Assembly: GCA_945787925.1 (NCBI GenBank)
Contig: CALZJY010000053.1
Span: 1 to 9,554, forward strand
DNA: 9,554 nucleotides
From: an uncultured Anaerosporobacter sp.
Lineage (GTDB): Bacteria > Bacillota > Clostridia > Lachnospirales > Lachnospiraceae
Direction of reading: 5' to 3'
Within the stretch, counting starts at the first letter, position 1. Every line of letters begins with the position of its first letter. This document shows positions 1 through 7,024 of this stretch, in pieces. The notes beneath the pieces are model-generated. The model was not told the DNA's origin and did not search any database. It saw only the letters and a program-made list of their open reading frames with translations. The position numbers and the translations under genes are program-made.

Positions 1-664
1 CTCCCATCAATATCCGTTAGGAAGCATCATGCCAATCAACCGTCGTATCTCTTTGCTTAGCTGGGCAAAAGAACATGATAATCGTTTTATTATTGAAGAT
101 GATCATGATAGTGAGTTCCGCTATATCGGCAAGCCAATACCTAGCTTGCAAAGTATTGATCGTAATGAAAAAGTAATTTATATGGGAACATTTTCGAAAG
201 CAATATCTCCTGCGCTTCGTATCGCTTACATGGTATTGCCATTACCACTATTGGAACGTTTTCGTCAAAACCTTTCGTTTCTCTCTCCCACAGTCTCTAA
301 TCTCGACCAGAACATAATGACTTCTTTTATTAAAGACGGATATTTTGAACGTCATTTAAATCGAATGCGAAAACATTATAAAGCGAAACACGACTGCATG
401 ATTGCTGCATTTCGTAAATTTCATGAAAAGATTACGATTCAAGGCTCTAATGCCGGTCTCCACCTTGTAGTAAGCTTCCATACTCCTTATACAGAAACGG
501 AACTCGTCCAGCTAGCAAAACAAAATGGTATAAAGCTCTATCCCCTCTCCTGTCATTATGAGACCTTACCAAAGGATTACTGCCCTACCTTTATGTTTGG
601 TTATGCAAATCTCTCCGAGCAGGAAATCACGGATGGAATTGAAACATTATATGCTATGTTATAA
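1..664 (+). CDS. MocR-family transcriptional regulator (PLP-dependent aminotransferase-like domain), 5'-truncated
   Basis: This is the C-terminal 220 residues of a MocR/GabR-type regulator: a GntR-like winged-helix DNA-binding domain (outside the window) fused to a fold-type I aminotransferase-like effector domain. The reading frame is open from base 2, beginning SHQYPLGSIMP, which matches the conserved PSHQxPxG block of the family, so the ATG at 29 is internal and not the start. The PLP-binding block GTFSKAISPALR places the Schiff-base Lys at 197-199. The Asp that pairs with the pyridine nitrogen lies in EDDHDSEFRY (92-121), but the usual Tyr of EDDYDSEF is His here (104-106). At the position of GabR Arg430, which binds the GABA carboxylate, my by-eye alignment puts Cys (551-553), so GABA is an unlikely effector. 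Relatives control PLP, GABA or amino-acid metabolism; the target here cannot be read. It converges on ribF and ends at TAA just before a shared hairpin. Confidence 0.9.
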   Translation, partial: SHQYPLGSIMPINRRISLLSWAKEHDNRFIIEDDHDSEFRYIGKPIPSLQSIDRNEKVIYMGTFSKAISPALRIAYMVLPLPLLERFRQNLSFLSPTVSNLDQNIMTSFIKDGYFERHLNRMRKHYKAKHDCMIAAFRKFHEKITIQGSNAGLHLVVSFHTPYTETELVQLAKQNGIKLYPLSCHYETLPKDYCPTFMFGYANLSEQEITDGIETLYAML

Positions 665-673
665 AGAAATGAC

Positions 674-716
674 AAAAAGGTTGCAAACTCTATTTCAAGA
701 ATTTGCAACCCTTTTT
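674..716. terminator. Bidirectional intrinsic terminator between the MocR gene and ribF
   Basis: A perfect 9-bp stem, GGTTGCAAA (679-687) and TTTGCAACC (702-710), encloses a 14-nt loop. It is preceded by AAAAA (674-678) and followed by CTTTTT (711-716), so it gives a stem plus U-run in both directions. It sits 10 nt after the plus-strand regulator stop. The ribF stop codon (TAA on the minus strand, 715-717) lies inside the A/T flank, so translation of ribF ends at the base of the hairpin. This marks the 3' end of the nine-gene operon. Confidence 0.88.
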
Positions 717-1641
717 AACCTTTTACGGTATTATATTTTTCTAGCGCATGGTCAACATCCGCATGAAGCTGATTCTTTAGCTCTTCAAGAGAATTAAACT
801 TTTGTTCTGGTCGCAAGAAATGATATAGCTTCACTTCTAAGATTTTGCCATATAAGTCTCCTTGATAGTCAATGATATACGTCTCAACCCCGAGCTTATT
901 CTTATCGCCTACGGTTGGCTTATATCCGATATTCGTAACCCCTGGATATTCAATTCCATCTATCTCTACTGTGGCCGAATACACCCCATTTGGAGGAAGC
1001 AGTTTCCCTTCTTCTGGGTGGATGTTGATTGTTGGGATTCCAATGGTTCTACCAAGTTTTTGTCCATGTACTACTTCACCTATAACGGAATATGGTCTAC
1101 CTAACATCTTCGTTACCTCTTCCATACGTCCTTCTCGAATCGCTTCACGGACTCTTGTAGCACTTACAATCTCATCCTCATATTCTACCTTTTCATAGGC
1201 ATATACGTCATAATCATACTGTTTGGAATATTGAATTAGCATATCAACATTCCCTCTGCCATTTTTACCAAACTTGAAGTCATTCCCTACAATGATTTTC
1301 TTCACATCACATTGCTCCACTAAGACACGCTTAATGAACTCTTCCGGCTCTAGCGCTGCTGTCGTCTTTGTAAATGGATAAGCAATCAATACGTCCAGTC
1401 CCTCTTCTTTTAACTTCTGAAACTTTTCATCGTTAGTATAGATTAATCTAGTCTCTTGTTCATTGAATAAGTTATTCGGATGGAGGGAAAAGGTAAACAT
1501 AACAGACTGATAGCCTTGCTTTTTCAATTCCAGCACATGATCAATCAACATTTGATGTCCAATATGAAGTCCATCAAACTTTCCAATTGTCACGACACTA
1601 TTCTTCAATTGAAAGTCTGTTGTTTCTGATATATATTTCAT
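715..1641 (-). CDS. ribF: Bifunctional riboflavin kinase / FMN adenylyltransferase
   Basis: A cytoplasmic 308-residue enzyme that phosphorylates riboflavin to FMN and adenylates FMN to FAD. The N-terminal nucleotidyltransferase domain shows FDGLHIGH (22-29), GNDFKFGKNGRG (119-130) and the SxTxxR block S160-A-T-R-V-R165. The C-terminal kinase domain shows GRTIGIPTIN (197-206), where the usual PTAN is PTIN with the metal-site Thr and Asn kept. GVETY follows with the likely catalytic Glu253, then DLYGK (262-266). Length is typical. The ATG at 1641 is preceded by AAGGAG at 8 nt, and this site lies inside the end of truB, whose stop is 5 nt upstream, so coupling is likely. It is the last gene of the operon. 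FMN riboswitches often control flavin genes, but I see none; expression should follow the operon promoter. Confidence 0.97.
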   Translation of the reverse strand: MKYISETTDFQLKNSVVTIGKFDGLHIGHQMLIDHVLELKKQGYQSVMFTFSLHPNNLFNEQETRLIYTNDEKFQKLKEEGLDVLIAYPFTKTTAALEPEEFIKRVLVEQCDVKKIIVGNDFKFGKNGRGNVDMLIQYSKQYDYDVYAYEKVEYEDEIVSATRVREAIREGRMEEVTKMLGRPYSVIGEVVHGQKLGRTIGIPTINIHPEEGKLLPPNGVYSATVEIDGIEYPGVTNIGYKPTVGDKNKLGVETYIIDYQGDLYGKILEVKLYHFLRPEQKFNSLEELKNQLHADVDHALEKYNTVKG

Positions 1642-1646
1642 CCAAC

Positions 1647-2567
1647 CTACTCCTTAACATAGAACATCTTTACTGGTTTAAAGTAACCAGGACGTTCTTC
1701 TCGATATACACCAATAAATGTGTGTGCGTGGTCATATACACGAACCACTTTTTCTTTTGCTGTCAATTCAGAAACCGTTTCTTTCCTTCCAATATTTCGT
1801 GCATTAAATGGATTTCCATTATATAAAAGCTTGCTTGCTTCTTCCTTGATATAAACAGCATCATACTCTGCAAATACTTCATCGATCGGAAGGATGTATT
1901 CCTCTAAACGTCCTTCGTCTCGAATCTTTTCAATCTCAGATAATGTTACACTTTGCTCAATTCCGAATCTACTTACTTTTGTACGAGTAAGCTTCTTCAT
2001 GCATGCACCGCACCCTAATTTTTCTCCAATATCGTAGCATAATGTACGGATGTAAGTTCCTTTAGAACAGGATACTGACATCGTTACTTCATGAAGATTC
2101 ATATCAATCTCTTTGATTTCGATATCTAGGATTTTTACAGGGCGAGCCTTACGTTCAATCTCAATGCCCTCTCTTGCAAGTTCATAAAGTTTCTTTCCAT
2201 TTACTTTGAGCGCTGAATACATCGGAGGAATCTGGTCGTAATCTCCTACGAAAGATAAAACTGCTTCTCGAATTTCTTCTTCTGTTGCAGTAACTTCTTT
2301 TGTAGATAGTACTGTACCAGAAGTATCTTGTGTATCTGTTGTTGTTCCAAGAAGAATGACTGCTTCGTACGTTTTATCCTTATCCGTAAGCATGTCACAT
2401 AGCTTGGTTCCTCTTCCTAAGCATACTGGCAATACGCCTGTTGCATCTGGATCTAAAGTTCCTGTGTGACCGATTTTCTTCTGTCTTAGTATTCCTCTAA
2501 GCTTTGCTACTACGTCATGGGACGTATAACCAGCTTCTTTGTGTACGTTAATAATTCCGTTGATCAT
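1647..2567 (-). CDS. truB: tRNA pseudouridine-55 synthase
   Basis: It converts U55 in the T-loop of tRNAs to pseudouridine and acts as a tRNA-folding chaperone in the cytoplasm. The 306 residues are of family length. The N-terminal block INVHKEAGYTSHDVV is followed by GHTGTLDPDATGVLP, in which Asp39 is the catalytic nucleophile. SCSKGTYIRTLCYDIGEKLG is the conserved KGTYIRxLxxDxG motif. A small PUA-like domain starts near residue 230 (YDAVYIKEEASKLLYNG) and runs to the C-terminus. The ATG abuts the nrnA stop with no gap (TAA then ATG), and AGGAG lies 9-10 nt upstream inside the end of nrnA, so translational coupling is expected. The order rbfA-(nrnA)-truB-ribF is a standard Firmicutes arrangement. 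Confidence 0.97.
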   Translation of the reverse strand: MINGIINVHKEAGYTSHDVVAKLRGILRQKKIGHTGTLDPDATGVLPVCLGRGTKLCDMLTDKDKTYEAVILLGTTTDTQDTSGTVLSTKEVTATEEEIREAVLSFVGDYDQIPPMYSALKVNGKKLYELAREGIEIERKARPVKILDIEIKEIDMNLHEVTMSVSCSKGTYIRTLCYDIGEKLGCGACMKKLTRTKVSRFGIEQSVTLSEIEKIRDEGRLEEYILPIDEVFAEYDAVYIKEEASKLLYNGNPFNARNIGRKETVSELTAKEKVVRVYDHAHTFIGVYREERPGYFKPVKMFYVKE

Positions 2568-3530
2568 TTATGATAACTCCTGCAATTGTTGATAAATCAT
2601 TTTTGTAATATTGTTAATCACATCATACGCAGTTCCTTGCATCGTAACACCAGCGGCTTTTACATGGCCACCGCCACCGTAGTATACAGCAATCTTGCTT
2701 ACATCTACTTGATTATTGGAACGCATGCTTACTTTGTACTGCTGTGTTCCTGTCTCATGAAGAAGAAGCGCTACTTCTACTCCTTTTGTCACGCGAAGCT
2801 GATCAATAATTCCATCAATATCTTTTGGTCTTGCTCCGTAGAATTCCATTGTCTTTTGGCTAATTGTAGAAACAATACACTTACCATCCAACACTAAAAT
2901 ACTTTCCGTCAAGCATCTTCCTAGCAGTTGATTCTGCACATATGTTTTTTGATAAAAGCTTTCATCAATAATTTTAGAAAATGGGATATCGTGGGACAGT
3001 AAGTCTCCTGCAATCTTCATTGTCTGCGCTGATGTATTGGAATGCTTAAATACTCCTGTATCATGAACAATACCGGTATAAAGTGCGGCTGCGATATGTT
3101 TATCGATCTCTTCTTGCTCAAAAATAGTATAAAGTGTTTCACACGTAGAACTTGCATCTGGAAGTACATAGTTTACATCTGCAAACTTCGTATTGCTAAT
3201 ATGATGATCAATATTGATTGTATGCTTTGCATTTACATATAGTGTTCCTGCATCTCCAAGGCGTTCTAAATCTCCGCAGTCTAACGCAATGAATACATCA
3301 TACTGCTTATCTGTCTCGTAACTCGTATGCACGCTGTCAATACCTTTGATGTAATGAAACACCTCTGGTACCATTTCCAAGTAAACGTCAATTTTCGCTT
3401 CTGGGTAACGTTTACCTAAATATAAAAACATAGCCATGCAAGACCCGACGCAATCTCCGTCAGGTCTCACATGCCCAGCTATGCCTATTGAAATGGCGCC
3501 TGATATTTTATCTAAAATATTATTTGCCAT
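2568..3530 (-). CDS. nrnA: DHH/DHHA1 phosphoesterase, NrnA-type oligoribonuclease / pAp phosphatase
   Basis: A 320-residue DHH-superfamily enzyme. Characterised NrnA proteins degrade 2-5 nt RNA fragments and remove the 3' phosphate of pAp using Mn2+. The visible metal ligands are H20 and D24/D26 in GHVRPDGDCVGS, D84 in ALDCGD, D108-H109-H110 in NIDHHIS, and D157 in GIVHDTGVFKHS. The C-terminal DHHA1 substrate domain has the glycine-rich GGGGHVKAAG (285-294). It lies 20 nt after rbfA, with AAGGAA about 10 nt before the ATG. Its presence between rbfA and truB fits Firmicutes that lack Orn. The exact substrate range (nano-RNA, pAp or c-di-AMP products such as pApA) cannot be told from sequence. 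GdpP-type c-di-AMP enzymes are larger and membrane-bound, which this protein is not. Confidence 0.93.
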   Translation of the reverse strand: MANNILDKISGAISIGIAGHVRPDGDCVGSCMAMFLYLGKRYPEAKIDVYLEMVPEVFHYIKGIDSVHTSYETDKQYDVFIALDCGDLERLGDAGTLYVNAKHTINIDHHISNTKFADVNYVLPDASSTCETLYTIFEQEEIDKHIAAALYTGIVHDTGVFKHSNTSAQTMKIAGDLLSHDIPFSKIIDESFYQKTYVQNQLLGRCLTESILVLDGKCIVSTISQKTMEFYGARPKDIDGIIDQLRVTKGVEVALLLHETGTQQYKVSMRSNNQVDVSKIAVYYGGGGHVKAAGVTMQGTAYDVINNITKMIYQQLQELS

Positions 3531-3550
3531 AGTTTCAATTCCTTTTTTAA

Positions 3551-3928
3551 TTATTCTTCTTCGTTTTCAGAGTCCTTTTTCACTACGACTTCATCAATCT
3601 TCTTGGACATGTTGATACCATATTCAATCGATTGATCCATCACGAAGTGTAATTCTGGAGTGTTACGAAGGTTAACACTTTTTGCAAGTAAGCTTCTAAT
3701 GTAAGGAGCCGCACTTCTTAACCCTTGGTATGTCGCATCGCGTTGTTCTTCATTTCCAAGAACGCTGATATATACTTTGGCATGTTTTAAGTCCGGTGCT
3801 ACTTCTACGCTTACTACGCTTGTAAGTGGATGGATTCTTGGATCCTTAATTTCTTGGTTGATGATTTTGCTAAGCTCTTTTTGCACTTCACCATTAATTC
3901 TTGTATTTTTAATGCTATTTTTTCTCAT
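3551..3928 (-). CDS. rbfA: 30S ribosome-binding factor A
   Basis: A 125-residue KH-type II protein that binds the immature 30S subunit near the 5' region of 16S rRNA and aids late maturation and cold-shock adaptation. Family marks are RINGEVQKELSKIINQEIKDPRI at the N-terminus (KDPR at 28-31), APDLKHAKVYISVLG (44-58) in the first beta strands, and RSAAPYIRSLLAKSVNLRNTPELHF, which carries the small-residue kink helix and the final strand. The C-terminus is acidic (SENEEE). The ATG has a strong GGAGG at 9 nt. The gap from the infB stop is 24 nt, as expected for infB-rbfA co-transcription. Confidence 0.97.
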   Translation of the reverse strand: MRKNSIKNTRINGEVQKELSKIINQEIKDPRIHPLTSVVSVEVAPDLKHAKVYISVLGNEEQRDATYQGLRSAAPYIRSLLAKSVNLRNTPELHFVMDQSIEYGINMSKKIDEVVVKKDSENEEE

Positions 3929-3952
3929 CTAGAAAACCTCCAATACGAAGTA

Positions 3953-6355
3953 CTAACGTGGAACTTCAACCATCATGTAGTGTTCTACTTGGTCAAATTC
4001 TTTAACGTCATTGAATTTTTCAAATACTAAACCACATTCGTATCCAGCAGCAACTTCTTTAACATCATCTTTAAATCTCTTAAGAGATTGAAGGTTACCT
4101 TCGAAGATTAATTCGCCTTCACGTCTGATTCTTACCATTGTGTTACGTAAGATCTTACCATCAAGTACATAGGAACCAGCGATTGTACCAACACCGGATG
4201 CTTTGAATGTTTGACGTACTTCAGAGTGAGCGATTACTTTTTCTTCGTAGATTGGTTCAAGCATACCTTTCATTGCTGATTCGATATCATCGATTGCATT
4301 GTAGATAACTCTGTACATACGTAAATCTACTTTTTCTCTTTCAGCGATATCTTTTGCAGCATTGTCTGGGCGAACGTTGAAGCCGATTACGATTGCGTTA
4401 GAAGCACTTGCTAACATGATATCAGATTCATTGATTGCACCAACGCCACCATGGATAACACGTACAGCAACTTCTTCATTGCTAAGTTTTAATAAGCTTT
4501 GTTTCATAGCTTCTACAGAACCTTGAACGTCAGCTTTGATGATTAAGTTTAATTCTTTTACATTACCTGCTTGGATTTGGCTGAATAAACCATCTAGAGA
4601 TAATTTAGCCTTAGTATCTTCAAGTAATTTTTCTCTGCTTTGTTCAATATAAACTTCAGCGATGCTTCTAGCTTCTTTTTCATTTGCTGTAGCCATGAAT
4701 ACTTCACCAGCTTGAGGAACTTCGTTAAGACCTAAGATTTCTACTGGAGTAGATGGGCCAGCTTCTTTTAATTTTCTACCCTTATCATCCATCATCGCAC
4801 GTACTTTACCATAGCTTGCACCGATAACGATCGGTTCACCAACACGTAATGTACCTTTTTGTACTAATACTGTTGCTACAGAACCTTTACCTTTATCAAG
4901 TTTGGCTTCGATAACGATACCACGAGCTCTACGGTTAGGGTTTGCTTTTAATTCTAATACTTCGCTTGTAAGAAGTACCATTTCTAATAATTCAGAAATA
5001 CCTTCTTTTGTATGCGCAGATACTGGAACGAAGATTGTAGAACCACCCCAATCTTCTGGGATTAATTCATATTCTGTTAATTCTTGTTTAACACGTTCGA
5101 TGTTAGCGCTTTCTTTATCAATCTTGTTGATTGCAACGATGATTTCGATACCAGCAGCTTTTGCATGGTTGATTGCCTCTACTGTTTGTGGCATTACACC
5201 ATCATCTGCAGCTACTACTAAGATAGCGATATCTGTAGATTGAGCACCACGCATACGCATAGATGTAAACGCTTCATGTCCTGGTGTATCTAAGAATGTG
5301 ATTGTTTCGCCGTTACATGAAACAACAGATGCACCGATGTGTTGTGTGATACCACCAGCTTCTCCTGTTGTTACATGAGAAGAACGGATTGCATCAAGTA
5401 AGGATGTCTTACCATGATCAACGTGACCCATTACACATACAACAGGTGGACGTTTTTTCATTTTGCTTTCGTCTTCTTCATCTTCTTTTAATAATTCTTC
5501 GATAACATCTACTTTTTCTTCCATTTCAGCGATGATATCGTATTCCATAGCGATTTCTTCTGCTTCTTCGAAAGAAATTTCAGTGTTTAAGTTAACCATT
5601 TTACCAGCCATAAATAATTTCTTAACTAATGCAGCACCTGGTTGTTTCATTTTGTCTGCAAGTTCTTTGATAGAGATTACTTCTGGAATTGTGATTTGTG
5701 TTACTGGTTCATCAACAACTTTTACTGGTTCTGGTTTGATGAATGCACCTTTTCTGTTTGGATCTTTTGCTGGTGCGTTATTTTCTTTACGGTTGTTGTT
5801 TCTGTTGTTATTTCTATTGTTTCCGAAACGGTTGTTGTTGCGGTTTCCGTTATTGTTATTGTTTCTGTTTCCACCGTTGTTGCGGTTTCCATTGTTGTTA
5901 CGGCTTCCTTGGCCACCTTGGCCGTTTGGTCTGTTTCCGTTGTTGTTTCTGTTTCCGCCATTGCTGCCGTTTTGGTTATTGTTTTGTGGTCTGTTATTAT
6001 TGTTATTTCTTCTTTGCCCGTTATTTGCTTGACCACCTTGACCATTTGGTCTGTTATTATTGGATGGGCGATTATTGTTTGTTTGTTTATTTTCGTTCAT
6101 ATTCTGGTTTCTATTCGATCCTATCTGATTATGTCTTGTTTGCGTAGTTTCATGATTCTGCACAGGGCTGGCACTTGCTGGTGCTTCTTTCGACTGATTT
6201 GGGCCAAATTGCTTTTTGATCATTGCAACCTGACTTTCCTCGATACTGCTCATATGACTCTTAACTTCAATACCTTTATCTTTCAAAAAATCTACAATAT
6301 CCTTTGAATGGATATTCATATTTTTGGCTAATTCATATATCTTAATTTTTGCCAT
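3953..6355 (-). CDS. infB: Translation initiation factor IF-2
   Basis: The GTPase that places initiator fMet-tRNA on the 30S subunit and promotes 50S joining. I start it at the ATG at 6355 (800 aa): MAKIKIYELAKNMNI is the standard first block of Firmicutes IF2, and GGTGGG lies just upstream. A TTG 27 nt further upstream is in frame but adds only a non-conserved stretch. Order of parts: IF2_N module (1-50); Asn/Arg/Gly-rich linker (about 76-193); second IF2_N module (222-275); acidic segment (279-297); GTPase domain with GHVDHGKT (310-317), GGITQHIG (334-341), DTPGHE (356-361), NKID (410-413) and SAHT (446-449); then domain II, IF2 domain 3 (from GLFSQIQAG) and the C2 fMet-tRNA-binding domain ending MVEVPR. 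All catalytic motifs are intact. The linker composition is unusual and is listed separately. Confidence 0.98.
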   Translation of the reverse strand: MAKIKIYELAKNMNIHSKDIVDFLKDKGIEVKSHMSSIEESQVAMIKKQFGPNQSKEAPASASPVQNHETTQTRHNQIGSNRNQNMNENKQTNNNRPSNNNRPNGQGGQANNGQRRNNNNNRPQNNNQNGSNGGNRNNNGNRPNGQGGQGSRNNNGNRNNGGNRNNNNNGNRNNNRFGNNRNNNRNNNRKENNAPAKDPNRKGAFIKPEPVKVVDEPVTQITIPEVISIKELADKMKQPGAALVKKLFMAGKMVNLNTEISFEEAEEIAMEYDIIAEMEEKVDVIEELLKEDEEDESKMKKRPPVVCVMGHVDHGKTSLLDAIRSSHVTTGEAGGITQHIGASVVSCNGETITFLDTPGHEAFTSMRMRGAQSTDIAILVVAADDGVMPQTVEAINHAKAAGIEIIVAINKIDKESANIERVKQELTEYELIPEDWGGSTIFVPVSAHTKEGISELLEMVLLTSEVLELKANPNRRARGIVIEAKLDKGKGSVATVLVQKGTLRVGEPIVIGASYGKVRAMMDDKGRKLKEAGPSTPVEILGLNEVPQAGEVFMATANEKEARSIAEVYIEQSREKLLEDTKAKLSLDGLFSQIQAGNVKELNLIIKADVQGSVEAMKQSLLKLSNEEVAVRVIHGGVGAINESDIMLASASNAIVIGFNVRPDNAAKDIAEREKVDLRMYRVIYNAIDDIESAMKGMLEPIYEEKVIAHSEVRQTFKASGVGTIAGSYVLDGKILRNTMVRIRREGELIFEGNLQSLKRFKDDVKEVAAGYECGLVFEKFNDVKEFDQVEHYMMVEVPR
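5909..5935 (-). repeat. Direct repeat copy 2 in the infB linker (NRPNGQGGQ)
   Basis: Second copy of the 27-bp unit, encoding residues 141-149 with the identical nine-residue peptide. The surrounding codons are also N/R/G-rich but not alignable base for base, so only this core is clearly duplicated. Confidence 0.8.
6029..6055 (-). repeat. Direct repeat copy 1 in the infB linker (NRPNGQGGQ)
   Basis: These 27 bp encode NRPNGQGGQ (IF2 residues 101-109). They match positions 5909-5935 at 24 of 27 bases, the three differences being A/G changes on the plus strand. The copies are 120 bp apart and in frame, consistent with an internal duplication that built the linker. Confidence 0.8.
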
Positions 6356-6428
6356 ATTCCCACCAATCCTTTCCTGGCACAAGGAATAACGAATCCTTGT
6401 CTTAGGTGTTTTTGTTATTAATAGTTAC

Positions 6429-6731
6429 TTATCCAATCACCTTTATGATTGCGTCTGCGAAGCCTTTGTCCAGGATTGCTAATGAAGCACGGAACTGTTT
6501 CCCCATCGCATGGCCTAAAGCTTCCTTATCCTCCATAAAATAAATTGGCACATTGTAATGCTTACAACTGTTTGTAAACATTTTCTTTGTGTTATCAGAT
6601 GCATCCCCGGCTACGATTACTAAATATGCTTTACGTTCCTTGATTGCTTTTTCAGTCAAGAACTCGCCACTGGCAATCTTCCCCGCCTTAGTCGCTAATC
6701 CTACATAAGAAAGTACCTTATTCTGATTCAA
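6429..6731 (-). CDS. ylxQ: YlxQ, L7Ae/L30e-family RNA-binding protein
   Basis: A 100-residue single-domain protein of the L7Ae/L30e/S12e/Gadd45 family. Members bind kink-turn RNA and associate with ribosomes or RNase P RNA; the precise bacterial role is not settled. The N-terminal LSYVGLATKAGKIASGE (about 7-23) and LVIVAGDASDNTKKMF (about 37-52) are the family signature around the RNA-binding face. The start is a TTG at 6731, supported by AAGGAG about 10 nt upstream and by the family N-terminus NQNKVLSYVGLA; no upstream ATG fits. The first 14 nt overlap the end of the preceding rnpM(ylxR) gene in a different frame, which suggests translational coupling of two RNA-binding partners. Confidence 0.93.
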   Translation of the reverse strand: MNQNKVLSYVGLATKAGKIASGEFLTEKAIKERKAYLVIVAGDASDNTKKMFTNSCKHYNVPIYFMEDKEALGHAMGKQFRASLAILDKGFADAIIKVIG

Positions 6732-6993
6732 GCGCTTTCAACTCCTTTTCTAGTGTCTCGTAGATTTCTTTCGGAATTGTTACTTTCAAAGAACGTTCTA
6801 ACGCTTTACGTGTTACTGCCTTCTGAAAACACTCTAAGGAGTTACAAATATAAGCGCCGCGACCGTTTTTCTTACCGGTTGCATCGATTACAATCTCATT
6901 TTCAGGAGTCTTGATTACACGAATCAAGTCTTTTTTGCTCTTCATTTCCCCGCAGCCAGTACACTGGCGCATAGGTATTTTTCTAATACTCAT
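6718..6993 (-). CDS. rnpM: RNase P modulator RnpM (YlxR, DUF448)
   Basis: A 91-residue YlxR-family protein, always found between nusA and infB in Firmicutes. The B. subtilis homologue has been reported to bind RNase P RNA and modulate RNase P activity. The signature is PMRQCTGCGEMKSKKDLIRV (7-26), TGKKNGRGAYIC (39-50) with the basic GRGAY loop likely contacting RNA, and a helical C-terminus with KALERSLK. Four cysteines (C11, C14, C50, C55) are spaced CxxC...CxxxxC and could bind a metal; metal binding is my inference. The ATG is preceded by GAGG at about 6 nt, and the gap to the nusA stop is 31 nt. The 3' end overlaps ylxQ by 14 nt. Confidence 0.94.
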   Translation of the reverse strand: MSIRKIPMRQCTGCGEMKSKKDLIRVIKTPENEIVIDATGKKNGRGAYICNSLECFQKAVTRKALERSLKVTIPKEIYETLEKELKALESE

Positions 6994-7024
6994 AACAACC
7001 TCTTTTCTATTCGATTGCTACTTC

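Larger units (their letters stand above)
5786..6115 (-). other. Asn/Arg/Gly-rich low-complexity linker of IF-2
   Basis: It encodes residues 81-190 of IF2. By my count 54 of 110 residues are Asn, 16 Arg and 17 Gly, with only one acidic residue, so the stretch is strongly basic and predicted disordered. It separates the two IF2_N modules. Runs such as NNNRP, GNRNNNGN and RNNNRNNNR recur. The variable IF2 linker is usually rich in Ala, Pro, Glu, Lys or Gly across bacteria, so this composition looks species- or genus-specific. It also creates long open frames on the other strand (for example 5463-6032 and 5642-6307), which are artefacts of the GTT/ATT-rich repeat sequence. Confidence 0.9.

Noticed and set aside
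558..1198. Plus-strand open frames at 558-797, 862-1104 and 872-1198
   Set aside because: They are out of frame within the MocR gene or antisense to ribF, with no ribosome sites or conserved motifs.
5463..6307. Several long open frames on the plus strand, and a second minus frame (5722-6045), across infB
   Set aside because: They mirror the Asn/Gly/Arg-rich repeat codons of infB, have low-complexity Leu/Phe/Val or Thr/Glu content, no ribosome sites and no recognisable domain.
6356..6382. Upstream TTG start for infB adding nine residues
   Set aside because: The added residues do not fit the IF2 N-terminus, whereas the ATG at 6355 gives the conserved MAKIKIYELAK start with GGTGGG directly upstream.
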